From NCBI GenBank assembly GCA_020627605.1, contig JAHDGO010000089.1, positions 1-7,667 of the forward strand: DNA of 7,667 bases, given 5' to 3'. Source of the stretch: Yoonia sp. (GTDB taxonomy: Bacteria; Pseudomonadota; Alphaproteobacteria; Rhodobacterales; Rhodobacteraceae). The notes below the pieces were generated by a model. That model was not told the origin of the DNA. It did no database searches and saw nothing but the letters and a program-made list of their open reading frames with translations. This document shows, one piece after another, positions 1 to 6,631 of the stretch (within the stretch, counting starts at the first letter, position 1; every line of letters begins with the position of its first letter). Both the position numbers and the translations under genes were made by a program.

Positions 1-1
1 T

Positions 2-343
2 GCAAAAGGGCTGATCGGATTGCCTGGCGTGCGAGAGATGAAGGGGAAAAAGGCCGTCATCTACTTTCACATGCTTTTGCCGCGTCATGCGATCGTCTGG
101 TCCAACGGGGCAGAAACCGAAAGCTTTTACCCCGGACCATGTGCCGTTGCGATGTTGACCCCGGCGCATAAGGCCAGCCTGTTCAGGTTGTTGCCGGGTG
201 TCGGGGCGCAGCCCGTGCTGCGCTATGGGCCGACGGCGCGGCCGCGCATCACAAGGGGGCAAACCGTGCAATTGGTCAGGGCGCTGCGCGCCAGTCAAAC
301 GCCGGTGCAGCAGCCCAAGGTGCAGCTGCGTCTCGTCTCCTGA
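2..343 (+). CDS. Hint-domain protein, C-terminal fragment (5' end outside window)
   Basis: The frame is open from the left edge (first full codon at base 2) to a TGA at 341-343, so only about 113 C-terminal residues are present. Near the start is the stretch VIYFHMLLPRHAIVWSNG followed by AETESFYPGP. This matches the end of the Hint_2 domain (hedgehog/intein autoprocessing fold) as I remember it from many Rhodobacterales proteins, where a Y-H-L...RH-x-V...NG...ES-F-PG pattern closes the domain. Those proteins are often secreted or surface-linked, with the Hint domain C-terminal to variable modules; the catalytic N-terminal Cys and any passenger region would lie outside this window. The tail after PGP is basic (several Arg, RITRGQ) and has no recognisable domain. 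The TTG at 20-22 and the ATG at 38-40 are internal codons, not real starts, because the homology extends to the edge. The function of these proteins is largely unknown. The gene converges on the LysR gene with a six-base gap. Confidence 0.72.
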   Translation, partial: AKGLIGLPGVREMKGKKAVIYFHMLLPRHAIVWSNGAETESFYPGPCAVAMLTPAHKASLFRLLPGVGAQPVLRYGPTARPRITRGQTVQLVRALRASQTPVQQPKVQLRLVS

Positions 344-356
344 TCGAAATCAGACG
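334..356. terminator. small hairpin spanning both convergent stop codons (weak terminator candidate)
   Basis: CTGAT (340-344) and ATCAG (349-353) form a perfect stem around a CGAA loop. An alternative or extended pairing is CGTCT (334-338) with AGACG (352-356). The stem contains the TGA of the + strand gene (341-343) and the TGA of the - strand gene (350-352, read as TCA). No T-run follows on either strand, so it is not a classical intrinsic terminator. It is listed because the two convergent genes have no other room for one. Confidence 0.2.
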
Positions 357-1255
357 GCCACGGCCTCGCGCATTTTCTTGCGGTGGGCAAAAATCTCTTC
401 CTGTACAAAATCGCGGAAGGCGCTGATGCGTTTGGATTGCCGCAATTCTTCTGGGTAGGCGAGGAAGACCGGAACCTCACCACTTTCCAGATCAGGCAAC
501 ACGCGGACAAGATCTGGGAAATCCTCTGTCACGTAGTTGGGCAGGATGCCGATGCCGATGTTGTTCAGAACACCCTGCAGCACGCCAAAGTAATTATTGA
601 CGGTAAAGAGCTTGGGAATGTCGTAGGTCAGCAGATGCTGCACCAATGTCGCGCCAGCGGCGACCTGAATGGAATTCAGGCTTTGGCACAGCAGGCGATG
701 ATTGACGATATCTTCTATCTTTTGCGGCAGACCGTGGGTTTCAAGATAGGTCTGCGTCGCGTAAAGCCGCATCCGCACGGACATCAGGCGCTTGCGGATC
801 AAATCGGCCTGGCTGGGTTCTTTCATGCGGATGGCGACATCGGCCTCGCGCATCGGCAGGTCCAGCACGCGTTCTTCGAGCATCAGGTATATTTTCAGAT
901 CGGGGTATTGTTAGTAAAGCTTTGGCAGGCGAGGCGCGAGCCAGAGCGTGCCGAAACCCGTCGTCGTCGTCACCCGCAACTCTCCGAACACCTCTTCCTC
1001 GCTGTCGCGGATGCGGGCGGCTGCGGCCTCCAGCCGTTTGTTCATGCTGCGGGTGGCGTCAAACAGCAATTCACCCTGTTCGGTCAGAATCAGCCCGCGC
1101 GCATGGCGGTGAAACAGGGTGGTGTTCAGTGATTCTTCCAGCGCCCTGATCTGGCGACTGACGGCAGACTGCGACAGATGCAGCGCATCACCGGCATGTG
1201 TCAGGGACCCAGCATCTGCGACGGCGTGAAATATTCTTAGCTTGTCCCAGTCCAT
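350..1255 (-). pseudogene. LysR-type transcriptional regulator interrupted by an in-frame stop
   Basis: Read on the minus strand, the gene starts at the ATG at 1255-1253 (MDWDKLRIFHAVADAGSL), preceded by AAGGGA four bases upstream (1260-1265). An earlier in-frame ATG at 1297 adds 14 unlike residues and is less likely. Residues about 4-62 form the LysR winged helix-turn-helix (LHLSQSAVSRQIRALEESL, then FHRHARGLILTEQG), followed by a linker helix (about 60-90). After residue 114 there is a TAA codon (bases 911-913). The same frame then continues for 186 more codons without another stop and carries the periplasmic-binding-like effector domain (LMLEERVLDLPMREADVAIRM, GIGILPNY, the latter typical of LysR effector domains). 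Total length would be about 300 residues, normal for the family. One base substitution, for example from GAA (Glu), explains the break; a sequencing error is possible. As sequenced, the product is a 114-residue DNA-binding fragment. By its divergent position it probably regulates the oxidoreductase at 1411; the effector is unknown. Confidence 0.88.
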
Positions 1256-1342
1256 GACGTCCCTTGTGAAATGATTTTGCAGCCTGAATAGACACAACCT
1301 TACGCGGTTTAGTGGCTTTGGTGCAAACCCGCATCCCCAATA

Positions 1343-1371
1343 ATTTTACTTTGTAGGTCAGCAATTGTGAC
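1343..1371 (-). promoter_or_regulatory. possible promoter for the LysR gene
   Basis: On the minus strand, GTCACA (bases 1366-1371) is followed after 17 bases by TAAAAT (bases 1343-1348). These match the sigma-70 consensus at 4/6 and 5/6 positions. The leader to the ATG at 1255 would be about 80 bases. The -35 element falls inside the inverted repeat at 1354-1374, which would fit autoregulation. Evidence is motif matching only, and AT-rich hexamers occur by chance in intergenic DNA. Confidence 0.25.
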
Positions 1372-1378
1372 CTATGAT
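1351..1378 (+). promoter_or_regulatory. possible promoter for the oxidoreductase gene
   Basis: TATGAT (1373-1378) matches the -10 consensus at five of six positions. A poor -35, TTGTAG (1351-1356), lies 16 bases upstream, matching mainly in the leading TTG. A weak -35 is typical of promoters that need an activator. Transcription would begin near 1385, giving a leader of about 26 bases with GGGGAGG (1397-1403) as the ribosome site. The inverted repeat at 1354-1374 covers the whole -35 to -10 interval. Confidence 0.35.
1354..1374. promoter_or_regulatory. putative operator: perfect 7-base inverted repeat with LysR-type T-N11-A core
   Basis: TAGGTCA (1354-1360) and TGACCTA (1368-1374) are exact reverse complements separated by seven bases (GCAATTG, itself containing the palindrome CAATTG). 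Inside it, T1358 and A1370 are separated by eleven bases, which is the T-N11-A dyad expected for LysR-type regulators. It lies between a LysR gene and its divergent neighbour, the usual place for such a site. The symmetry is seen directly; binding by this LysR protein is inference. GntR, MarR or CRP/FNR-like factors also use repeats of this general size (for example TGTGA is present at 1366-1370), so the owner is not settled. Confidence 0.6.
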
Positions 1379-1410
1379 GATTTCAACATCTACGCAGGGG
1401 AGGATACACC

Positions 1411-4400
1411 ATGGCCCAGCACGAGGTATCGCTAAACGACCGGTACGATCTGGACAAGAAACAGGTCTTGCTGAACGGCACGCAGGCGCTTGTCCGCTTG
1501 ATGCTGATGCAGCGTGCACGAGACGAAAAGGCAGGGTTGAACACCGCTGGGTATTGTACGGGGTATCGCGGATCACCCCTTGGTGCGGTGGATATGCAGA
1601 TGTCGCGCGCCAAGAATGTGCTTGAGCCCGCACAGATCACCTTTCAACTGGGCCTGAACGAAGACCTTGCCGCCACCGCCCTTTGGGGCAGTCAGCAGGC
1701 GGAACTGCGCGGTGAAGGCAAATATGACGGTGTCTTTGGCCTGTGGTACGGCAAGGGCCCCGGCGTTGATCGGTCAGGCGACGTGATGCGCCATGCCAAT
1801 ATGGCCGGGACCAGCCCCAATGGCGGTGTCATCATGGCCATGGGCGACGATCACACCGGCGAAAGCTCCACCACGCTGCATCAATCCGACTGGGCGATGG
1901 TGGATGCCTATATGCCCATCGTTTCACCGGCCGGGGTGCAGGAAATCCTCGACTATGGCCTCTATGCCTGGGAGCTGTCGCGCTACGCCGGCGTCTGGGT
2001 GGGCCTGAAGACGATGAAGGACACGATTGAGGTGACGTCGGTTGTCGATGGCAGCCCTGACCGTATGACATTCAAGCGCCCCACGATGGAACTGCCAGAG
2101 GGCGGCCTGAACATCCGCATCGTCGATACCCCGCAGCTGCAGGAAGAGCGGATGATCGATTACAAACGCTTTGCGGCAGAGGCGTTTTCGCGTGCCAACA
2201 AGATGGATCAGCGTAAATGGGGCAAGCCGGGTGCCAAGATCGGTTTTGTCGCCGCCGGGAAGAACTGGCTTGACCTGCAACACGCGCTTTCCTTGCTGAA
2301 TATTGACGAGGCCGAGGCAGAGCGTCTGGGCATCACCACCTACAAGGTCGGGCAGGTCTGGCCGCTGGACATGGCGTCATTTCATGACTGGGCCGAAGGT
2401 CTGGACCTGATTGTTGTGGTCGAGGAAAAGCGCAAACTGATCGAGGTGCAGGTCAAGGAAGCGATCTTTGATGACCGGCGCGAGCGGCGCGTATACGGCT
2501 GGCACAAAGGGGACGAGCATTCCGAGGGCCGCCGCGAAGAGGTGTTTCAGACCAAGGCGGACATCAATCCGATTGTCGTGGCTGAAAAACTTGGCGGCAT
2601 CTTGATCGAGGAAGGCTGCGGATCAGAGGGAATTACGGCTGGGCTGGCAGAACTTGCCGCCGCGCGTCGCGCCGACAACGCCCCACAGATCGCCGCGCGT
2701 TTGCCCTACTTCTGCTCAGGCTGTCCACATAACTCATCGACCAAGGTGCCAGACGGAAGCCGCGCCTATGCGGGGATCGGCTGTCACTACATGGTGCAGT
2801 GGATGGACCGTGACACAGTTGGCTTTACCCAGATGGGTGGCGAAGGGGCCAACTGGGTGGGCGAGGCACCGTTTTCAAAGCGTGACCATGTTTTCCAAAA
2901 CCTCGGCGACGGCACCTACAACCATTCTGGTGTGCAGGCCATCCGCTTTGCGCTGATGGCTGGCACCAACATCACCTACAAGATCCTCTACAACGATGCG
3001 GTCGCGATGACCGGTGGGCAGGGCAACGACGGCGGGCTGACCGCCGACCAGATCTGCCGCGAGGTGATGGCCATGGGCGTGCGCAACATCGCCGTGGTCT
3101 ATGACGAGAAAGAAGACATCAATCTGGGCCTCTTCCCGCAAGGTCTTGACGTGCATGGTCGCGAAGAACTGCCTGCAGTGCAGGAAAAATTCCGCAAATA
3201 CAAAGGCGTGTCGGTCATTATTTATGTCCAGACCTGTGCCGCTGAAAAACGCCGCCGTCGCAAGCGCGGACAGTTTCCCGACCCTGACAAGCGCGTGTTC
3301 ATCAACACGGATGTCTGCGAGGGCTGTGGTGATTGCGGTGTGCAGTCCAACTGCGTGTCCATCGTGCCGGTCGAAACCGAACTGGGCCGCAAGCGCGCCA
3401 TTGATCAGTCGTCCTGCAATAAGGATTTTTCCTGCGTTGACGGATTTTGCCCATCGTTTGTGACCATCGAAGGCGCAAAAATCCGGAAAGAGGCAACAGT
3501 CGAGGTTGATCTGCCGGACATGCCTGAACCGGTGCTGCCTGTCATCAACGGCACGCATAATGTTGTCATCACAGGTGTCGGCGGCACTGGCGTTGTCACC
3601 ATCGGTGCGGTTATGGCCATGGCCGCCCATATGGACGGCAAAGGTGCTGGGATGATGGAGATGGCTGGCCTCGCCCAAAAGGGTGGTGCGGTGCACATTC
3701 ATTGCCGCATTGCAAACACCCCTGCGGATATCAACGCGATCAGGGTGGCCACCGGCGAATGCGACACGCTGATCGGGGGTGATCTGGTTGTCTCTGCCGG
3801 GTCGAAGACGCTGGGGCTGATGAAAACCGGCCAGACCAAGGCCGTGGTGAACAGTCACGAGATTATCACGGGTGATTTCACGCGCGACACGGAATTCAAA
3901 CTGCCGACCGACCAGCTGAAACTGTCGCTTGTGGCACGTCTGGCCGATGGTCTGTCGCTTTTTGATGCCTCTGATCTGGCAAAGGCGCTGTTGGGTGACA
4001 GTATCTACTCCAACATGATGGTCTTTGGCGCGGCGTGGCAAATGGGTGCCATTCCAATCAGTTACGAGGCGATCATTGGCGCGATTGAGCTTAACGGTGC
4101 TGCCGTCAACCGCAATATCCGCGCGTTTGAACTGGGCCGTTGGGCAATTCTGCATCCGGCAGAGGCCGCAAAGCTGCAGACGTCCAACGTCGTCACCTTG
4201 CCAAAATCGCCAGAGGAAAAGATCGCGTTTCGGGCGACCCATCTGGTGGCCTATCAGGGCAAGCGTCTGGCCAAGCGATATCGCCGGCTGGTCGATCAGT
4301 TTGACCATGCCGGGCTGAAAGAAGCCGTGGCGCTGGGGTATCACAAGCTCTTGTCTTACAAGGACGAATACGAGGTTGCGCGCCTGCTGGCCGATACGCG

Positions 4401-4827
4401 GGCCAAGGCAGAGGCCGCGTTTGACGGTGACCTGAAGATCACCCACCACCTTGCCCCGCCGTTGCTGACCAAGACCGGGGCCAACGGTCGCCCTGTCAAA
4501 AAGGACTACGGGCGCGCCATGGCTTGGGCATTTCCGAAACTGGCAAAGCTGAAATTCCTGAGGGGGACGCCGTTTGATCCTTTTGGGCGCACCACTGAAC
4601 GGCGCATGGAACGCGCATTGATCAAGGAATATGAAAGCGACATGGCAGAGATGCAAAAGCATCTGCGTGCGGATAACCGCGATGCGGCCATTGCGCTGGC
4701 CAAACTGCCGCTGGATATTCGCGGTTTCGGCCCGGTCAAGGACGCCAACGCGCGCAAGGCGGCCAAACGGAGGGAAGAGTTGCTGGCCGCGCTGCGCGCT
4801 GCACCTGTCAGTCAGGCCGCGGAATGA
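1411..4827 (+). CDS. indolepyruvate ferredoxin oxidoreductase-type enzyme, fused alpha-gamma form, 1138 aa
   Basis: This is a thiamine-diphosphate enzyme that would oxidatively decarboxylate arylpyruvates (indolepyruvate, phenylpyruvate) to aryl-acetyl-CoA, passing electrons to ferredoxin in the cytoplasm. The start ATG is preceded by GGGGAGG seven bases upstream. Domains in order are: an N-terminal pyrimidine-binding-type domain (GYRGSPLG from residue 51); a TPP-binding domain with CSGCPHN (435-441), GIGCH (455-459), GDG (499-501) and N528 at the usual spacing, then MTGGQG (533-538); a ferredoxin-like segment with C636, C639, C642, C648 and then C669, C675, C680; a gamma-type domain with GVGGTGVVT (722-730) and GLAQKGG (753-759); and a C-terminal region (about 940-1130) resembling DUF6537. 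Fusion of both subunits into one chain of about 1140 residues is known for proteobacterial members. In Phaeobacter a homologue (ior1, from memory) feeds phenylalanine carbon to phenylacetyl-CoA. Substrate here is not provable from sequence. The divergent LysR gene is its likely regulator. Confidence 0.93.
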   Translation: MAQHEVSLNDRYDLDKKQVLLNGTQALVRLMLMQRARDEKAGLNTAGYCTGYRGSPLGAVDMQMSRAKNVLEPAQITFQLGLNEDLAATALWGSQQAELRGEGKYDGVFGLWYGKGPGVDRSGDVMRHANMAGTSPNGGVIMAMGDDHTGESSTTLHQSDWAMVDAYMPIVSPAGVQEILDYGLYAWELSRYAGVWVGLKTMKDTIEVTSVVDGSPDRMTFKRPTMELPEGGLNIRIVDTPQLQEERMIDYKRFAAEAFSRANKMDQRKWGKPGAKIGFVAAGKNWLDLQHALSLLNIDEAEAERLGITTYKVGQVWPLDMASFHDWAEGLDLIVVVEEKRKLIEVQVKEAIFDDRRERRVYGWHKGDEHSEGRREEVFQTKADINPIVVAEKLGGILIEEGCGSEGITAGLAELAAARRADNAPQIAARLPYFCSGCPHNSSTKVPDGSRAYAGIGCHYMVQWMDRDTVGFTQMGGEGANWVGEAPFSKRDHVFQNLGDGTYNHSGVQAIRFALMAGTNITYKILYNDAVAMTGGQGNDGGLTADQICREVMAMGVRNIAVVYDEKEDINLGLFPQGLDVHGREELPAVQEKFRKYKGVSVIIYVQTCAAEKRRRRKRGQFPDPDKRVFINTDVCEGCGDCGVQSNCVSIVPVETELGRKRAIDQSSCNKDFSCVDGFCPSFVTIEGAKIRKEATVEVDLPDMPEPVLPVINGTHNVVITGVGGTGVVTIGAVMAMAAHMDGKGAGMMEMAGLAQKGGAVHIHCRIANTPADINAIRVATGECDTLIGGDLVVSAGSKTLGLMKTGQTKAVVNSHEIITGDFTRDTEFKLPTDQLKLSLVARLADGLSLFDASDLAKALLGDSIYSNMMVFGAAWQMGAIPISYEAIIGAIELNGAAVNRNIRAFELGRWAILHPAEAAKLQTSNVVTLPKSPEEKIAFRATHLVAYQGKRLAKRYRRLVDQFDHAGLKEAVALGYHKLLSYKDEYEVARLLADTRAKAEAAFDGDLKITHHLAPPLLTKTGANGRPVKKDYGRAMAWAFPKLAKLKFLRGTPFDPFGRTTERRMERALIKEYESDMAEMQKHLRADNRDAAIALAKLPLDIRGFGPVKDANARKAAKRREELLAALRAAPVSQAAE

Positions 4828-4828
4828 C

Positions 4829-4856
4829 GCGCTGTCATGTGATTGACAAATTGCGC
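4829..4856. repeat. inverted repeat between oxidoreductase and acyltransferase genes
   Basis: TGTCA (4833-4837) and TGACA (4844-4848) are exact reverse complements around a six-base loop. GCGC at 4829-4832 and 4853-4856 could extend the stem beyond an AATT bulge (4849-4852). No T-run follows, so it is a poor intrinsic terminator. It could equally be an operator or an RNA hairpin. A consensus -35 hexamer TTGACA (4843-4848) overlaps its right arm, but no good -10 follows. The rest of the 75-base gap up to 4902 shows only the ribosome site of the next gene. Confidence 0.3.
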
Positions 4857-4902
4857 CGTTAAGTCAGAACGCCAAAAGCCGCAAAAGGGAACCAAGGGTC
4901 GC

Positions 4903-5805
4903 ATGAACCGGCACGCCGCACGCGAGATTACCTATGCCTCATCCGCCAAGGGCCGCAGCGGTCGCGCGATGATCAGGGTGATGGAAAATGCCACTGGCCG
5001 CCTGCGCCTGATCCGCAAGGCGCGCGGCTATGACCGCGAGGTCGCGGGCGGCGCAGATTTCTGGCAGGTCATGAGCGCGCGCTACGGCGTGACGCTGGAG
5101 GTGGTTGGCGGCAGTCTGGATGATATTCCGGCCACCGGTCCGCTGATCGTTGTCTCCAATCACCCATACGGCATTCTTGACGGGCTGATGATGGGGCGCA
5201 TCCTGTCAGACCGGCGCGGCGGCGATTTCCGCGTGCTGGCGCATCGCATATTTCGGCGCGCGGCTGATCTGGAAAACGTCATTTTGCCGATCTCTTTTGA
5301 TGAGACCAAAGAGGCGGCGCTGTTGAACCTCGAAACCCGCAAGGCTGCTGTGGATTATTTGCGGGCAGGCGGGGCGGTTGGCATTTTTCCCGGTGGCACG
5401 GTCTCAACCGCGGCGACGCCGTTTTCGCAGCCCATGGATCCGGCCTGGCGCACCTTTACTGCCAAGATGATCGCCAAGTCAGGGGCGACCGTCGTGCCTG
5501 TCTATTTTGATGGCCACAACAGCCGCCTGTTCCAATGGGCGAGCCTTTTGCACAGTACGCTGCGGACGGGCATGTTCATTCGTGAATTCAAGACGAAGAT
5601 CAACAAACCCGTGCGGATTGTGGTGGGTGCGCCGATCACGCCAGCGACATTGGCGCCCTACCGCAAAGACCCAAAAGCATGCATGGATTTCCTGCGCAAA
5701 GCGACGTATGAGTTGAGCCCAAGCCCGGTTGACCCCAATCATTTCGGGCATGAGTTTGAACCGATGTACAAGGCACGCAGACATGGCAGTGGGGATCTTC
5801 GATAG
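4903..5805 (+). CDS. PlsC-like lysophospholipid acyltransferase family protein, 300 aa
   Basis: The protein belongs to the glycerolipid acyltransferase superfamily, which transfers an acyl chain from acyl-CoA or acyl-ACP to a lysolipid or similar alcohol at the inner membrane. The ATG at 4903 is preferred: AAGGG (4894-4898) sits four bases upstream and [17 protein letters not shown] is a plausible start. A TTG at 4843 would add 20 residues but has no ribosome site. Block I is [10 protein letters not shown] with H87 and D93; five residues separate them instead of the canonical four, a HPxGxxDG variant I recall from hemolysin-like and aminolipid-type acyltransferases. Block III is FPGGT (162-166), with Gly where FPEGT has Glu. 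VVPVYFD (197-203) fits block IV. No clear signal peptide or long membrane segment is seen. The N-terminus is basic, fitting peripheral membrane association. The exact substrate (phospholipid, ornithine, glutamine or sulfur-containing lipid) cannot be told. Its 3' end overlaps murI by 23 bases, suggesting coupled translation. Confidence 0.85.
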   Translation: MNRHAAREITYASSAKGRSGRAMIRVMENATGRLRLIRKARGYDREVAGGADFWQVMSARYGVTLEVVGGSLDDIPATGPLIVVSNHPYGILDGLMMGRILSDRRGGDFRVLAHRIFRRAADLENVILPISFDETKEAALLNLETRKAAVDYLRAGGAVGIFPGGTVSTAATPFSQPMDPAWRTFTAKMIAKSGATVVPVYFDGHNSRLFQWASLLHSTLRTGMFIREFKTKINKPVRIVVGAPITPATLAPYRKDPKACMDFLRKATYELSPSPVDPNHFGHEFEPMYKARRHGSGDLR

Positions 5806-6595
5806 CGGACTTGGCGGGCTGACGGTCAGCGATGCCGTGGCCAAGCGTTTGCCGGATGTGCCGCTGGTCTATCTGGGTGACAGCGCCAATGCGCCTTATG
5901 GCGTGCGCACGCCAGATGATATCTATGACCTGACCACCAAAGCGACCCAACGTCTGTTCGATGCGGGTTGTGATCTGGTGATACTGGCCTGCAACACGGC
6001 CTCTGCCGCTGCATTGCGGCGCATGCAGGAAGGCTGGGTGCCCAAGGACAAGCGTGTGCTGGGTGTCTTTGTCCCGCTGATCGAGGCGCTGACAGAACGG
6101 CAGTGGGGCGACAATTCCCCTCCGCGCGAGGTGGATGTAAAGCATGTGGCGCTGTTCGCGACACCGGCGACTGTGTCCAGCCGCGCCTTTCAGCGCGAGC
6201 TGGCGTTTCGCGCGATCGGCGTCGATGTAGAGGCGCAGGCCTGTGGTGGTGTCGTCGATGCCATCGAAGATGGCGACATGATCCTGGCTGAGGCGCTGGT
6301 CAAAAGCCATGTTGACGCGCTGAAGCGCAAGATGCCGAAACCCGATGCCGCCGTGCTGGGCTGCACGCATTATCCACTGATGGCGGATGCCTTTCAGACG
6401 GCCCTGGGGCCTGACGTCAAGCTGTTCAGCCAGGCAGAACTGGTCGCCGAAAGCCTTGCCGACTATCTGACCCGGCGGCCAGAAATGGTTGGCCCCGGTA
6501 AAGAGGGCGGGTTCCTGACCACGGGCGACCCTGAACAGGTTTCCTCGCGGGCGACGCAGTTTTTGCGACGACAGATTACGTTTGACGCAGCCTGA
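5783..6595 (+). CDS. murI: glutamate racemase MurI, 270 aa
   Basis: MurI interconverts L- and D-glutamate in the cytoplasm without a cofactor, supplying D-Glu for the peptidoglycan stem peptide. The N-terminus [15 protein letters not shown] carries the family signature, with D7 and S8. The two catalytic cysteines are visible in ACNTAS (C70) and GCTHYP (C194), with the partner H196, so the active site is complete. Length is normal for the family (about 260-290). A segment around residues 98-118 ([18 protein letters not shown]) is longer than in the classical enzymes; I recall it as usual in Rhodobacterales. An in-frame ATG at 5729 would add 18 residues lying inside the upstream acyltransferase gene; the start at 5783 is chosen because it begins exactly at the conserved core. 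Only a weak AAGGC (5770-5774) precedes it, so translation is probably coupled to the acyltransferase, whose stop (TAG, 5803-5805) lies 23 bases inside murI. Confidence 0.95.
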   Translation: MAVGIFDSGLGGLTVSDAVAKRLPDVPLVYLGDSANAPYGVRTPDDIYDLTTKATQRLFDAGCDLVILACNTASAAALRRMQEGWVPKDKRVLGVFVPLIEALTERQWGDNSPPREVDVKHVALFATPATVSSRAFQRELAFRAIGVDVEAQACGGVVDAIEDGDMILAEALVKSHVDALKRKMPKPDAAVLGCTHYPLMADAFQTALGPDVKLFSQAELVAESLADYLTRRPEMVGPGKEGGFLTTGDPEQVSSRATQFLRRQITFDAA

Positions 6596-6610
6596 ACCTG
6601 ATTTTCTAAT
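6582..6610 (+). promoter_or_regulatory. sigma-70-like promoter for argC
   Basis: TTGACG (6582-6587) and TCTAAT (6605-6610) each match consensus at five of six positions and are separated by exactly 17 bases. The -35 lies in the last codons of murI. The predicted start of transcription is near 6616-6618, which would leave a leader of only about 15 bases that begins at or just before the AAAGGGA ribosome site. This is the best promoter-like pair I found in the window, but it is motif evidence only. Confidence 0.5.
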
Positions 6611-6612
6611 TC

Positions 6613-6625
6613 ATCCCAAAGGGAT
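6613..6625 (+). promoter_or_regulatory. hairpin covering the argC ribosome binding site
   Basis: ATCCC (6613-6617) and GGGAT (6621-6625) are exact reverse complements around an AAA loop. The right arm plus loop is the argC ribosome binding site AAAGGGA (6618-6624), seven bases before the ATG at 6632. In RNA read through from murI this stem could partly mask the site. RNA started from the promoter at 6582-6610 would begin inside the left arm and lack it. The stem is short (five pairs), so any effect would be modest. Confidence 0.35.
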
Positions 6626-6631
6626 ACGACC

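Noticed and set aside
350..883. Effector half of the LysR gene as a separate gene starting at the ATG at 883
   Set aside because: It begins mid-domain, has no ribosome site, and is in the same frame as the upstream DNA-binding half, so it is best read as the second half of one interrupted gene.
383..1132. A 249-codon open frame on the plus strand opposite the LysR gene
   Set aside because: The minus-strand frame has clear LysR homology on both sides of the stop; the plus-strand product has no recognisable domain and is a shadow frame.
2875..4662. A 595-codon open frame on the minus strand inside the oxidoreductase gene
   Set aside because: It is antisense to a strongly conserved coding region, its translation resembles no family I know (rich in His, Arg and Gln), and long antisense frames are expected in GC-rich genes with biased third positions.
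4843..4871. Promoter for the acyltransferase using TTGACA at 4843-4848
   Set aside because: The -35 is a perfect match but the hexamers at 16-18 base spacing (such as AGAACG) do not resemble a -10, so it is not listed as a promoter.
4843..4902. N-terminal extension of the acyltransferase from a TTG at 4843
   Set aside because: There is no ribosome site before the TTG, while the ATG at 4903 has AAGGG at good spacing; the extra 20 residues (polar, Lys-rich) look like translated leader.
5636..6370. A 244-codon open frame on the minus strand opposite the acyltransferase end and murI
   Set aside because: It runs antisense to murI, whose active-site motifs are complete, and its translation shows no domain.
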